This document shows, piece after piece, positions 23,901 to 37,784 of a stretch of 64,000 nucleotides of DNA (position 1 is its first letter; each line of letters opens with the position of its first letter). The notes beneath the pieces were generated by a model. The model did not search any database. It was not told the DNA's origin and saw only the letters and a program-made list of their open reading frames with translations. The stretch is taken from contig NW_008707048.1 in assembly GCF_000327385.1 (NCBI RefSeq), positions 728,500-792,499 on the forward strand. Reading direction: 5' to 3'. This stretch comes from Lottia gigantea (taxonomy: Eukaryota; Mollusca; Gastropoda; Lottiidae). Position numbers and translations under genes: made by a program.

Positions 23901-26059
23901 TTATAATGTAATGATTAAAAAGGACCAAAATTGATACATCACCGATGATGTACCGGTATTTATGTATTAAGTAAGCCTTGAACTTTTATAAATTCTTTTG
24001 TCTGATGGAATGATGTCGTGACCTAATTTACACTTTTGTCTTAATGATAAAACTATTGAACATTTAGCTTAACAGCAGAACTGTCTCTTGTGCAAATTCT
24101 TATTTTTTTTTCGTCAGGTTAGGACATTCGACTCTTCCATAGTTTCATTGATTTGTGTTTCATGTTGCTTTGTACACGGAAATGGTATTGTTTTGTACAA
24201 TAGAAACAAAAGTTTTGTGGGCACTTCGGAAGGGATATACAGTTGAAACATCCAATTGAAGAGTGGCATCAGGTATTTCGGAGATGTGTATTATGCTTTG
24301 AAGCTAGCAAGTATCACGATTTAATTCAATGTATAGGTTCAAATAATCTTAATCACGATAAAAACACTTAAAGTGCTATCGAGAATTATACTCCGAAAAA
24401 AGCGAGAATGCAATAATAAATCTGGTTTGATATAAATGACTAAGAACACGCACTCTATCACTTTCTCTTACTGGAGTTTTCTTCGCCAACATTATTATAT
24501 CATTTTACAAACCCATTTAAAAATAATACCATGCTATTGGCAGGAAAATAATCGGAGGTTGACCATTTAAATCATGGTTTAATTTTTAACATTTTTTTAA
24601 CTTGATGTTTTTACTGTTAGAATCAATTGCAGGGCACGAAATGGTATAAATCTTATCTCCTTAATACCATCTTATTTGGTTGGTGAAGAAACTATTCGAC
24701 GTATTCAAGTATTCCTAGTACATTTAGTACAATAGTTGTTGTTTGGCATATACCGATTTGTTGGTGTATTAAAATATGCCTATTAAATGTTAATGTTAAT
24801 GTAAAAATCAGCTTTAAAACATTACTGATATACTTTGTGTTCATAGATATATATTATATTTGTTTAAGTTTACATTGAAAAGAAACACTTCCCTCAACAA
24901 AAAAAAAATCAAACCAAAATTGTTCCAAATTTTTGCTGAATATTGACTTCTGTAAAAACAAATTTCCAAGAGCTAATGTAGATATTTTCAATATAAACTC
25001 AAAGACATTGATTTGGAACTGATATTCCATTTCTCTCGCAAATAATCGGTAAAATTCGAAGATGGTTATTATGCACGTGCATTCTGTCATCTGACCCAAA
25101 TATGATCAATGTTTGTAACATAGTGACAATATTGGATATGATACTACATATTGTATATTACATAGTCATAATATTTGTGATCGTAATTGTAAGACCATTT
25201 TATATCATTTTTTGTAAACTTTGCCTTAAGGAAGACAACACCACAGAAAACGTTCTCTGTAATTTCATGACAGATGTTTATTCCATCTGCTGATTTGTTC
25301 AAAGTATACTTTCTATCACAATTCCATTTGATGTCTCATTATCAAAACTTTTCAAATATCTGCTCACGAATCTTAATTTCTTAAGCTAATGTTCGGGACC
25401 CAAGATGTTTAATATCGATAATGTGTACTTGATTTTGGATACTATAAAGTATTTCAAAGTTGCCAAATTTCAACACTTAACGACTATGAAATTGATGAAT
25501 TTGCGATAACTCACACAAAGGCACAAACTAAGGTATACACGTGTATGCATATACCAATCAATGTTTAGTCTCACTACCCCTACTTCAGTCAATTTACGAT
25601 ATTCTCCATAATATGAAACACAGTATTGTTCAATTCACATTACATTCCATATAAGGTATGTGTCATAAGCTTGGTTTAATGACACCAAATTTCATTTCTT
25701 TTGTCTTCATGTTCAATTTCCCCAATGAGCAATTGGCTTTCCTAATGACCTTTACTAGAGAAACAATTAAAACGGCTAATAGGGTCTAATGGAGGGTTAT
25801 TTTAGGTCATTTAGGAATATAAATAAAATTATTTGTTCTCACAAATACATTTTTAAATAAAGATATTCTTCATGTTATTCGTGATATTGTCTAATATTGC
25901 GATATCGTGGTGCATTAGGTTATGTGTGTGGGTGAATGTAGATGTATGGATTTTATCGTAAAAATATTATAATCTTTAAAAATGTTTTGAATCTGAAGGG
26001 TTTCGTAAAAGATAATTGAGAATTCTTGCACTGATATTGAACTTCATAAATGAAGTATA
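23901..26059. other. Intergenic, nothing identified apart from a weak repeat copy
   Basis: Includes a weak copy of the AGTGG-ATCAGG family at 24250-24290. A hydrophobic 63-codon open frame at 25102-25293 has no splice context or homologue I recognise and looks like chance. Confidence 0.45.
24250..24290 (+). repeat. Copy of the 'AGTGG-ATCAGG' dispersed repeat
   Basis: CAATTGAAGAGTGGCATCAG, GTATTTCGGAGATGTGTATT; related to 62202-62246 and the inverted copy at 4831-4900. Confidence 0.45.
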
Positions 26060-26835
26060 TAACTACAGGTAACAGAGTATCTCAGTATATAAGCTACCAG
26101 ACTGCTGAGTATAAAATCAAACTATGGAATTACCGAGTATAAAATTAAACTTTATAGACTTACTGAGTATAAAATTAAACTTTAGAATTACTGAGTATAA
26201 AATTATCTATGGAATAACTGAGAATAACCGAGTATAAAATCAAACTATGGAATAACTGAGTATAAAATCAAACTATGGAATAGCTGAGTATAAAATCAAA
26301 CTATGGAATAACTGGGTATAAAATCAAACTATGGAATTACTGAGTATAAAATTAAACTATGGAATAACTGAGAATAACTGAGTATAAAATCAAACTATGG
26401 AATTACTGAGTATAAAATCAAACTAAGGAATAACTGGGTATAAAATCAAACTATTGAATTACTGAGTATAAATCAAACTATTGAATTACTGAGTATAAAA
26501 TCAAACTATGGAATTATGGAGTATAAAATCAAACTAGCTGACCATTGAGTATAAAATTAAACTATCAGATTACTGAATATAAGACCAATCTGTCAAATTA
26601 CTGAGTATAAAATCAAACTATCGAATTACTGAGTAAAAATACCAAAATATCAGATTGCAGAGCATAAAATTAAATTATCAGATTACTGAGTAAAAACAAA
26701 CTATCGAATTACTGAGTATAAAATCAAACTATCGTATTACTGAGTATAGAAACAGTCTTAAAATTACTAAGTAAAAATATATAACTACCAGATTTCTGAG
26801 TATAAAATCAAACAATCAGATTATAGAATATAAAG
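26060..26835. repeat. 28-bp tandem array, about 26 copies
   Basis: Unit ACTATGGAATTACTGAGTAT, AAAATCAA, with frequent GGAATAACTG variants in the first half and TCAGATTACTG or TCGAATTACTG variants in the second half. Some units are partially duplicated (GAATAACTGAGAATAACTG). Confidence 0.93.
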
Positions 26836-27529
26836 GACTGTTATTACAGATTGAAAATAATCACTAAGGAAAAATCGTCATGTAAATAGATCACAACAGT
26901 ATTATTGACGAACCTGTATAACTGAAATAGGATGGTTTGGTTCTCCCACCAACAGAAAAGATAGAAAGTTTCACTTCGCTCATTATCATTTTCTTGACAT
27001 AAATTTGTAGAGGTTGGATGGTTCTTTTTATTGAGATTACAAGGTTAGAAGGTCTTGAAAAGATTATTGAGTTACTTCCACTCCCAGGGCATTTAATTTA
27101 TTCCGGTAAAATGATCCTTTATAGAGTGAAAATATATTACTTGACAAATTCACGAGTAAAGATGCATTTCTTAACTCAGTCTTTCGTACAAAATAGCTTT
27201 GTAATTCATCTAATAATAAGCCTGTTGTTTTATCATGGTGAAGAGATTCGAAGAAAACGTAATTAATGGCTTTAAATTGACATGCACGAAGTTCACTAAA
27301 CCGCTTCCATCCGAGTTTTTTTTATAATAGATTTTATTAATAGATTGATTAGAAGGCGATTCGTGCTGGCGTGCTATATAAGTCGGACTGATGATGAATA
27401 GATTGCTAAAATACAATGTTAATCTTCAAGAATTAAAAATGATAAACACAACAAGTATGAAAAATCTATAGTAAAGTCAGTCAGCAGATAATTAAAGCAA
27501 GTCAAGGAAATAATTTGCCTATTTACAGG

Positions 27530-28217
27530 AACAATGAAAATTGTCGTGTTGGTGACAGGTGACGGAAATTATCTTCGTTTGGTGGATGGAAAGCTGGCGA
27601 GAAATAAGAGAAATAAAAATGGTGGAGGGAGCAAAGCTTCTATAAACTAATTTGTGATTAGAATGAAAACTACTGTTGTTTCATCTCATCATTCCTTCTT
27701 TGTTCCTGTTCCATTCTTCATCACATAATCTTCTGCTCGATCAATATACCTGCGCGTGCAGTTCCACATTATGATATTCCAGTCGTCTGCTTGTCATTAG
27801 ATTTTTGAACATCTGAAACCCTCGGTGATAAAATTAGCAGACGACACTAATGTTCAAGAATTAACACCACTTGCATTCATTCCGTAGCTTAGTCAGAAAC
27901 CAATCCGACAGTTGTCGCAGATGAGATGCTCGGTGGCAGAAGTGGATATGAGAACGTCTGATCTCTGACAACGAATTCCAGACGTGGTGATTTCTGATTG
28001 GGGCACCGGATGTTTGCAGGGATTATGGATGTTAGCTTGAGGCGTAACCGGGCGTGTCTTGGGTCAGATTTCAACAATGTATATACCTGTCGTACCACAC
28101 CTGTGCCACTCGTAGACAGAATCATCGTTTTCAAATTGGAAGGAATGGTAATTCCGCTGATTTCAGTTCGTGATAATTGCCACCTAACTTGAGGACATTA
28201 TGATGCTCTACTTTCAG
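27530..28217 (+). other. CpG-richer island ending in a perfect splice donor, possible non-coding first exon
   Basis: This stretch has clearly more G+C and CpG than its surroundings and ends CTTTCAG|GTAAGTAC (donor GT at 28218), a full match to the U1 consensus. Upstream it contains TGCGCGTGCA (27751-27760) and a purine-rich GTGGAGGGAGC. Open frames of 64 (+, 27998) and 81 (-, 27889) codons overlap, with no domain recognised on either. It could be a non-coding exon, a UTR exon of a distant gene, or a decayed element. No acceptor partner was identified. Confidence 0.35.
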
Positions 28218-28244
28218 GTAAGTACATTTGCGATATTATCAACA

Positions 28245-28405
28245 AAAACTATGCTTTTCTAAGGAAATAATATGCTATATTAAAGAAGCATTGTGCCATT
28301 TTGAAGAAAAAACTATGCTATTTTGACGAAGAAAAAATGATGCTATTTTAACGAAGAAAACAATTATGCTATTTTGACGAAAATGATACTCTATTTTGAT
28401 GAAAA
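28245..28405. repeat. Short diverged tandem array, ~25-29-bp unit
   Basis: About six copies around AACTATGCTATTTTGACGAA plus GAAAA, starting just downstream of the splice-donor-like site at 28218. Confidence 0.75.
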
Positions 28406-31187
28406 TCTTTCTTATTGAAAGATATAATCTACCTTCTGATAAAAAGGTAAACACTATTTTGATTCAAATATAAAACATTAGTCACATTAAATGTGTTATT
28501 TTAATAAGAAATTTGCTGTTATCTTGAAAAATATTTTTGTAAATTAAAGACCGTACTATTTCTTCAGAATATCAGATTGATCAATTTCTAAGATTAATTC
28601 TGAATATGTTGTATTTGGTATGATATCAGGCGGCAACATAATTTTGAATCCTGTTTTCTGCTAGTTAATAGGCCAGACTCCACCTTCCCGTGTTAACTCA
28701 AAACTATACACGTTTACTTTATCAGTTTCTTGAAAGTCTCATGCCAACATGCTAAACGGAATTGTCAGATTTAAAGAAACAATTACATTGCAGGATCGAA
28801 TAAAAGGTCGGCAAGCGAAATCGTAGATTGGCATCAAATTGATAATATCAACAAGGAAATAAGCAATAGCTAGCATATATTTCTCTAAAACTATATATTG
28901 AGGTAAATCATTATGTCAGTAGTAAGAAGTCAAATTTTATGACTTTTAACAGCCGAATATATGGTTAGCTCGGAAGGTGGGCCACTAGGAATAGATTATG
29001 ATAGTATTATAATTATATAAATCACGTCTCCCTATGTACACAGATTTGTCATTTTTTGTTGAATTTGTAAAATTTTGGTTCCTTATTAATTCCATACAAA
29101 AAATAATTAATCCTTGTTTTATGAACTTCATTTTTCTTTTAACTTGGTCAAGTTTTTAAACATTTTTATCAGAAAATACGGTTGTAATTCTGCTTAAAGA
29201 CTATTTATTATAAAGATATTTCAAAATAAGCCAATCAAATTGTTACATACTCCCACCTTAAAGATGTCCAAAACAGATAGCACTGAAATTCACCAACTAA
29301 TCAAACATATCGCTGAAATTCAATATATAATCAAACTGATAAACTCTCCATTCAACTAGTAATGCTCTTTTCAAACTTTAAAACCGAAAACATAGAATTT
29401 TCAGAGAGCATTTGTGCAATATTCCAAGACACATATTTATGTTTGATGGCCCAATTATTGGTTTTATTATTTTTTAAATATGTTTGATGATAAATAATGA
29501 TATAAGACTGTTTCAATGAAGTTTCACTCAATATGTACGTCTGTGTATATTTTGGTAGTTTTGCATTTAATAGATTTAGTGGACGTTTACTTATCCCTTA
29601 GTAATTGGTAAACAAATTCATTAAGGTGATTTTATTTTTTTTTTTTTTTTTGGATTTGAAAACAAAAGTTCATAAACAACTTCTCCTCACAATGAAAAAA
29701 AAAAAATAACATATTTTGTTTCATTTAATGAAAACATCCATTGAAATTTGTCCGAAATTTTCAAGTATAATGTAAAACGGTCATTTTTGTAAGTAATCGA
29801 ATGCTGCTGAATGAAGCAGGGTTTTTGTTCAAGAAAAATGTCCTACGGAGTTTAGCATTTTTCATATTTCTGCCGCCCTATTTAACATGTGTGTTATTGT
29901 AACAATTTTCGCTTCCATAAGGCGTTCTAAGTACCTTTGATATGTGTACCATGTCGTTGAACGAATATATATTTTAAGGAAATTTAATCTGCTTATTCTT
30001 TCATAGTTTTGCTGACAGATCATTTAAATATTTAAACATATATCATTTCGTTTCACGTTTTTATACATTCCACAATTTGAATCAATAACTTGAAGAATAA
30101 ACCGACAAGAGAAGTATAATAAGATTTGAATCCCTAATAAGAGAAAAACACGTCGAGAAATCACTCTTGTAGTTCATTAGTTATTCAGTATTTCACAGCT
30201 GGACTAGTGTCTAGTGAAATATTAAATACGCCTTTGTTTTAATTCATAAAATCAGATGTCAATGTCTTGTTCTTAGTCGACTTAACTTCTATATTATTGT
30301 ATTAGTTAGTTGACCAAAACTTTATTATTTCATATTTTGGACATGCACGAAAAACGAGTATGCAATCATACAGGGACAAATTTGATTAGCAACTTAACAC
30401 ACCAAATTTTAGTTTTGGTTGAGAAATGTTTCCAGTATTAAACCTCGAAAAGATCTTGCCAATGACGTTATTACCTTAATTTTAAAGTTTAAAGAACGAA
30501 AATTTTTGAACATTTCGAAATCTGGCTACCAAACCAACTTAAACAACGCATGAAAAAATATGACGATTCATCTTATTGTAAAAAAAATCTTCTTTTCGAG
30601 CGATCTCGACCATGAGACTTCAATCAGCAGCGATTTATAATTGAGCAGGCATTTGTTAAACCTAATTTTGACGCAGTTTGATTGAAAAGTAAATCAAGAT
30701 GCGAGGTGTTTTTTTTAATCTGTCCGCGACGATCTGAAGAAATTGCAATGTATCTCCTGTTCTGAATTGTATATTATTCAACCAATCAAGTGCTCTTTCA
30801 AGTAAAGATTTTCTAAAGGAATTCTTGGATATTCATTTTCATGACTTGTATTTTTTTTTAAATTTTTGCAGTATTTTTGATTGGGTTAGCATAAATTATG
30901 ATAATTCTTTATGCATTTTTGTCAAAATTCCAGAAACACGATTTTAAGAAGATTTCTGTCATAAATAGGCAAGGCAATGGTCTACGGAAAATACACGAGA
31001 CGAAACATCAAGATGTGTATTTTAATCAGATTGAGTTTTGATCCTCCCTAATTGATCCATGCATATCTAAAAATTATAATTTTCCTTGATTATTCAGTAC
31101 ATTACATCTAATGAGAAACTCCAGTCTTCTTTTTAAGGATTGGAGATAATAATAATAATAATAATTGCCATCACTACCAATGTTTCA
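28406..31187. other. AT-rich intergenic, nothing identified
   Basis: Poly-T near 29635-29651, poly-A near 29694-29706 and an (AAT)n run at 31148-31165. No exon, RNA gene or dispersed repeat was recognised. Confidence 0.5.
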
Positions 31188-31324
31188 CATCATCAACTTC
31201 CTGAAGAAATTGCATTTTATATTTAGAGTATATCTTGTAAATCTCCCAGAAGCAATATCTTATCAAATTGGTGTATTCTAATGCCGAAATCTATACTATA
31301 TACTTTTGACCTAGACCAGTGCTG
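31188..31324 (+). repeat. Dispersed repeat, copy 2 (partner at 1665-1797)
   Basis: CATCAACTTCCTGAAGAAAT, ATCTTGTAAATCTCCCAGAA, AAATTGGTGTATTCTAATGC and TTTTGACCTAGACCAGTGCT align in order with 1665-1797. Same orientation, no coding capacity. Confidence 0.6.
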
Positions 31325-31711
31325 GTTTAAGGGAACACTTATTACCGACCAACCCCATATTCCCTTCATCTTATCCCTCTTAAGACTTCTCTTTTCTTCA
31401 ATTCATCGCTCTAACGCTCCTGATTTCTACGATAACCGTTAATGAATATAGCCATTCTCGTTTACGTTCAAGAGAAAATTGTCTAGAACAGTAACATAAT
31501 AGGATAATTAATTCTAAACTTGTTACAAATAGAGAGAAAATCGTCGCAAAAAGATATTTAGTTCTTGTTTCGGGCGATTTAATTATAGAATTAAGAAAAG
31601 AAACGGGTTGTATCAAAACGAAACCATAGTAACATTATGAATCGGCAGTGACGAGTTACCATTAGCACAGTTGGTTTAAATATTGATAAAACTATAGCAT
31701 CACGTGTTTAA

Positions 31712-31940
31712 AGTGTAACAATCTTAAAAAGAGGTTTTCTAAACTTTTTATGTGTATCGGGGACACTGGTAGCATCAATTTGCACCATTTCAATTTTCAT
31801 TCCGATGTCTAATACCACTAAAACTAAGGCGTTTATGACATCACTCTAGAGGGGAGCTACTGGAAGCTACTATTGATCTATGCAGTTCCCGTCTAGTCTT
31901 AGATACACATTAAAGTTTAGAAAACCTCTTTACAATCCCT
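31712..31940. mobile_element. TTAA-type foldback MITE, copy with exact TTAA flanks
   Basis: A 229-bp element flanked by TTAA at 31708-31711 and 31941-31944. The left end AGTGTAACAATCTTAAAAAG, AGGTTTTCTAAACTT is slightly changed; the right end AGTTTAGAAAACCTCTTTAC, AATCCCT is intact. Inner blocks GTGTATCGGGGACACTGGTA and GCATCAATTTGCACCATT identify the family. Shorter than the 306-bp copy, so the centre is partly lost. Confidence 0.87.
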
Positions 31941-31944
31941 TTAA

Positions 31945-34900
31945 AAGCGGAATTTCTTGAAATTTGTCAACATGGATTTCGCAACATGGTTTCTCACAAC
32001 TGATACATTTTGTAAAATAATTATAGAAAAATTCTAAAACCAATTTTCTGCACTATAAGTTATTACTTGAAAGATTTGTTTTCTAATGCACTGGGCTGGG
32101 TTCATTCGTAGAAATTTCGTAAATATTAAAAAAAAATGGATCATGTAGTGTTGTAGATAGTTTGCATTATTAAAACGTAATATAAACTTGTCCAACAAAA
32201 GTTGGAATATTGAAGGACGATAATCTAGAAATTTCCATTTATTAAAAACTTTATTATATTACTTCAAAACATACATCTTTAAACACTGTCGCATCCTACG
32301 AGTAATATCAAAGAAACCGCCATGATTAAAATGCTCTATTTGTGACAATATTAAGTTCTGTTTTAATATTTTGGCTACAACTTGGCCTTTGAGCACCATC
32401 CGGGTCTTACATTCACAATGCCATTATTCATTTATGTATTCCATATCTGTTTCTCCCTTTCCCAATAATTACCGTCTTGTTGTCTGGAATAGAGGTGGCG
32501 CTCGATTGGTAAGTTCTGAACAGGTTCTATCTGTTGCCATTTTGGCTTCAAATGAACGGTACGGAACCAGACCAAATATGTCAATTTCAAATTTGACCCT
32601 ACTATTCCTTCTCCACCATTTTGAATTCTATCTACGCCTTCTTCTATGAGCACAGGTGGGACGTATTCTGAACCCTGTTCCAAACTGTTTCTTTGAACTT
32701 TTTGGTTGATTCCATGAATTCCTAAGGTGTAGAACTCACCAATCAAACTGACGCGACGTCAGCAAGTATTGGATAGATGAACCATTTTCAGTAATTTGTC
32801 GTTCAGCAGCAAACAAGAAATGTCTGACGGTCGTCCACAGGCTACAGATCAAAGATAATATAAAGGTGAAGTTTGTAGTAGGTTTCAATGAAGTGAGTAA
32901 CATGTTGGATTGTAATATATAAATGATTATATTTACACAGGGGGATACCGTCGTCGACTGTCTCATGAATTTACAATGACTTGGAAATTAATGTCTTTTT
33001 TCTCCTTTTACAGATAATGATTTTTATACATACGATATACCTCCAATATTTTATCAAAAACTTATTCCATTGTATAATAGGAAACTGATTCTGTAAGATT
33101 ACTTTCCATAAAAAAAAACGAACAGATAAGGTCATGATTATTCTGCTCATTATATATTCATGAGATGCAAAATTCTGAATGAAAGAATGACAATATTTCA
33201 GGACGGAAGCCGTTAATCTGTCTCACTAGGGATATCAAGCGCCCACATTAATGAACTGACTATAGCTTAGGATTTTCATTAACCCAGTTAAAATAACTGC
33301 AAGATTTGCTGTAAACATGGAACAAAAGCAGACTTTGACGAAACTTAAACATTTTTAAAAACAACAGAACTTGCTTTCATGCAACCGTTTCTTTACTTCA
33401 CTTCTTTAAAGAATGTCAAAGTGATAAATTTGTAATGATTATTGATTTATTTTTTTGTGTTTATAAATTTAAAGCTTTGTTTTTATATTGTCTATATGTG
33501 ATTCTGAGATCGGGTGTACTGTGAACTGTGTTGTTCGTCTAATCATTTAAATATATATGTAAAGAATTCTTTTTACCGTGAAATACGTATTAGTGACCTG
33601 GCTATTTCATATATCCATTTGGATGATAATGTATTATCAGAAATATTACATTCAATGGTTTATACTGCATCTAGGATTCACAAATTACCACTGTGTGTAG
33701 CGCTATGCATGTAGTCTTATATATTGTATTAGTGGAGCCAAAAATATGGTTTATGGATTTCTAAACTTTGATAGTCTATCGGGGACACTTTCATCCAAAA
33801 AAGCATCGAAAAGCATTTGTAAAGTTGACGTCACAAAACACATAGTTTCAGTGGAATCGGAAGAATCGAAATCGTCAGATTGCTAATCGATATCATCATT
33901 GCCATCAGTATTTATGAAAAGTCCTCTTTAGAGTAAGTTCCTTTAAGTCATAATCGTCTCACAAAACTATTAGTATCACCCAAGCTGTATTTGTGCACGT
34001 TTCCTGTGCGCATAGCATTCCAAATTATTCGGTTCTTGTTTTTTTTTTAAATTTTTGAATGTACCTATGGTGAAGATTTACGGGCAATACTAGTAGTTAT
34101 ATAATATTGAAATATGCCCTGCATGATGTTGATGTTTTAATAACCTGTGTGTCGTGATTAGATATAGGATTTTGTTAGCATTGCTCGAGGTCTCAAAACA
34201 AGACCTATTTTGAAGCGGTTTGATCGTCAAGAGAGAATTGTCCTACATTTCTAATTTTGTCTGGTGGCACCTTGCAATTTGGTTTATTGGATCTTGGACT
34301 TGTAGTGACGGGCCTATTTCCTGAATGAACCGACATTCGCATATAATAGCATCTTTCCGGAGTGTGAAAGACAGCTGTCTACGATCTGTCGACCAAACCA
34401 CAATCTAGTCGGCACCAGACTAATGCAACCTTTTTATAATAGGACGCGTACGACCCGCCATTCTTTTGTTCAGGCAATGAACTAATGCCAATTTGTAGCG
34501 TTCTTTCTTGAAAAGAAAGTCAGAGGAGAAACAATGCTATCTATCCAAGACGTCTAATTGGAAAAGACCTACGATATCCATAAATGACATTATTTTGGAT
34601 AACTGAACAATGTTGAAAACTGGTTAAAAGTAAAAGATTCTTCAATTAAAGAAGTGGAGCTGTTACTACTTTTGTTTTGCTCCAAGGACGAAGAACTAAT
34701 TTGAAATCCCATGGAAAGTGTATAAAATTATACTATTTTATATTGATAGTAGGCAATCAGCTTTTATTGCTCTACTTGGTGCTTCTGCTATAGCAAGGAT
34801 CAACTTCAAACATTGTAGTAGAGATGCAGATTCGAGATACGATTCTGAAAAGATATGACTGATGGTATTGTTCCCTCTAACCCCTGGAAAAATTATTTAG

Positions 34901-35080
34901 ATCTGTAACTGCGGAAGACGTGGAAGGGTGGCGAAAGTAGCAACTGCTTCCTCAGGGTGGTTTCATTTAAAAATCTAAAGATCTGGTAACTTAAAATTTA
35001 GAGAAATCATACCTTACACAAAATTCATACGCGCAATTGAACTATGACAGTGTGTTACGGATTTGCTTCAAAGAAATTGT
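31945..35080. other. Intergenic; a 0.6-kb unassigned mid-GC segment at 32360-32970 and a MITE scrap at 33756
   Basis: At 32360-32970 the sequence is less AT-rich and has overlapping open frames (104 codons on -, 32432-32746; 92 on +, 32371-32649) without recognised domains. 33756-33797 (GGATTTCTAAACTTTGATAG, TCTATCGGGGACACTTTC) resembles one end of the foldback MITE. 34190-34500 is another CpG-richer stretch with no identification. Confidence 0.4.
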
Positions 35081-35082
35081 AT

Positions 35083-35290
35083 CCTTCGGAATAATCCTAC
35101 CTAAGAGTTTGAATTCCACTAGAGTAATCCTACCAGTGAGATTGTATCCCTTCGGAATAGTCATACCCGCGAGTTTGTATCTCACGAGAATAATACTAAC
35201 CAGAAGTTTGTATCTCACAAAAATAATACTAACCAGAAGTTTGTATCTCACAAAAATGATTCTAGCCAGAAGTTTGTATCCAACTTGTGT
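35083..35290. repeat. 33-bp tandem array, about six copies
   Basis: Unit AGAAGTTTGTATCTCACAAA, AATAATACTAACC; period 33 (35201 to 35234). The leftmost copies are diverged. The period is a multiple of three and lacks stops in one frame of each strand, which creates 92-codon open frames on both strands; these are repeat artefacts. Confidence 0.9.
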
Positions 35291-35624
35291 TAATGGTATG
35301 GCAAATCTAGAATAGGTCAAGAAAAGGATGAATGGAAATTACGTTCTCAATTTCCAGACAAATAATGAGACATATACCCAGCAAGTGAAATTACTGGTCA
35401 AAATCAAATTATCTTCAGGATTAAATGATCTGTAGAAATCAATTAGTGGATGAACTAAAAGCTGAAAATAGTTTAATCCTTTGCCGGCCTGTTAATGAAA
35501 CATGTCTTGTATTGTCTAAGGGGTAAATCTATCTTATTCTAATTTTGAGAAGATTTTTATGTATATATTACGTTAGTTTTTTAACCACGTACGTCAAAGT
35601 ACCTCAAACTATACACTTAAATAT

Positions 35625-35880
35625 GTCAATTCCAAGCCTCTGAACAATCTGGTACCCAACGCCACTGAGGATCAAAGTTGGTAAATCTGGTCAAAAGTGC
35701 AACTCTAGAAGCATCAACATGCTCATCCTCGCAATGTAAAAAAGGGTAGATATTGCAGTCAAGGTGTAAGACAAAGTTTGTAATACCTTGACATTGTGAA
35801 AATGCAACAAGCTCTGTAGCTGTCTGCAATGGTATAAGTCTTGGTGAGACTATGGTGTACTTACTTGGCTATAACTTGAC
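35625..35880 (-). repeat. Dispersed repeat family copy with short open frame
   Basis: 35751-35810 (TATTGCAGTCAAGGTGTAAG, ACAAAGTTTGTAATACCTTG, ACATTGTGAA) matches 49394-49450, and its inverse matches 49221-49252 and 56401-56460. On the minus strand, 35626-35829 is open for 67 codons (FTNFDPQWRWVPDC and neighbours). The open stretch could be a remnant of the coding part of an element; no domain recognised. Confidence 0.55.
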
Positions 35881-36329
35881 AAACTTGGCGCATATGACCA
35901 GTTCAGAGACTACTTTGTACAGAAGAATAGAGGTCTGTGAGCCAATAATAATTAGTATTAATTATAGAGCTGTATTTAGTCTATGATTTATATGACAAGT
36001 TGTTTCCTATCTATGTTAGTGATTGTATGGTCTTTATATTGAAGATAGATGGTGCTGTGATTATTGTGGCTGTATTTTATCATTACTTTGACAAGATGAA
36101 TACACCCCTTATACATGTACATCATCTTCATACATCGACCAGGAAATACAACTTGATTATATATTCAAATGCCACAAAATGCCATTCTCTTGTCAACATT
36201 TTTCTATAAATAACATGGACCAAAAGACCAGAATTTGCCACTTTGACTTAATACAGTTGTAAGGGGCCAGAGTACGTATTCTGTGTCTGTCACAATAATG
36301 TTGATAAAATACACATTGACAACTGAAAA

Positions 36330-36990
36330 TATGTCGATAGCTCTATCTAATCTTCCTCAATAATGCTAATAATACAAACGATATCGATAGCTCTTAGGAA
36401 CCAAGATATCAGGTGAGAAACCATGCTGATAGCTCTATATAACCAAGGTTCCTGGCGAGAAACGACGCAGATAGCTCATTTTAACCAAGGTTGATAGCTC
36501 ATAGTAACCAAGAAACAAGACGAGAAACGATGTCGATTGCTCTTTTTAACCAAAGAACTAGACAAGAATCGATGAAGATAGATCTTTTTAACTAAGGTAC
36601 CTGACGAGTATCGATGTCGATAGCTCTAATAACCAAGGTATAAGATGAGAGACGATTTCGATGGCTCTTTCTAACTAAGGTTCCGTACGATGTCGATAGC
36701 TAATTATAACCAAGGTATAAGATGAGAGACGATGTCGATAGCTCTTTATAACTAAAGTACCACTTGAGTAACGATGTCGATAGCTCTTTCTAATCAGAAT
36801 ACAAGATGGGAAACGATGTCGATAGCTCTTTCTAATCAGAGATGTCCATACCACTCTATCTAATCAAAATTACAGTTGAGCTATAGAGCTATTGAGCCGA
36901 AACCATGTTCATTAATATTTGTCCATGTAATTTCGCTCTAAACAAGTACCATACAGAATAATGTCGATAGCTCTTTGAAAACATGTACTT
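36330..36990. repeat. Diverged ~42-bp tandem array
   Basis: Roughly a dozen irregular copies of GATGTCGATAGCTCTTTCTA, ACCAAGGTACAAGATGAGAA, AC. Spacing varies and many copies are heavily mutated, so this array is old compared with the one at 51 kb. Confidence 0.85.
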
Positions 36991-37780
36991 AAGGAGATAA
37001 TGTTGACAGCTCATCCTAACTAAGAACCAAACGAAACCACGTGGACTGATCATATTCTTTGTTATGAAGCTTTAAGAAACAAAATGGTGCTGATGATCAG
37101 AAGATGCCAACTAAAAAAGATTCCAGAAGAAAATGGCTGAAAATTGGATGGTGATGCTGGTCTGATCATGCTATCAGATAAGACATTTTTGACTAGAGCC
37201 TGGCCGACTACGAGTATTCTTGGGTGAATAATACTATATAAGCGTGTTATTGCTTGAGAATACACGTAATTGCCTTGGTTTCCACGGCAACAATGGTGAG
37301 AATCTTCAGCTTTGAGTATAATAAAAATGAAAGTTTAATTATTGTAATTGTCTGAGTCTGTGACACGACTTTTCGTAATTTTTTTCATTAATATCATTAC
37401 AACTAGTAATTCGTATTTCTTTTCATTATAATTTGTAAGCCATTGACTTTCGTGTTGTACTCGTGCAACAATATATTAATAATTCAGAGACCTGCATTTT
37501 ATTCCGGTTTTATGGCATTTTGCTTTTCTGTAATTTGAGATGCCATTAACATTTGGCATTTCATGAAATCGTTCTAGAATTATTTTTGTTGATTACAATA
37601 AGGTACCACGAGGTGTCTGAAGTTGAGTATTTTAACGAATCGTTTGGGCTATATTTGGAGGTTCAGACCTTTGAAAAGAAAGAATACTCCAAATAATGCT
37701 GTCGGCAGTAAATTGTATGATAATTTTTACAGATAATGTTCGATTTGATAAATAAAAAATAAATGTTCACACAACCTGTT
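36991..37780. other. Intergenic, nothing identified
   Basis: Sequence between two minisatellites. A 67-codon minus frame at 37062-37265 has no domain and no splice context. Confidence 0.5.
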
Positions 37781-37784
37781 TAAA

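Noticed and set aside
32371-32746. Overlapping 92- and 104-codon frames in a less AT-rich segment
   Set aside because: No recognisable domain, no clear splice sites, and both strands open over the same bases. Kept only as an unassigned segment.
35037-35320. 92-codon open frames on both strands at the same place
   Set aside because: They come from the 33-bp tandem repeat, which lacks stops in one frame per strand. There is no domain and both strands are equally open.
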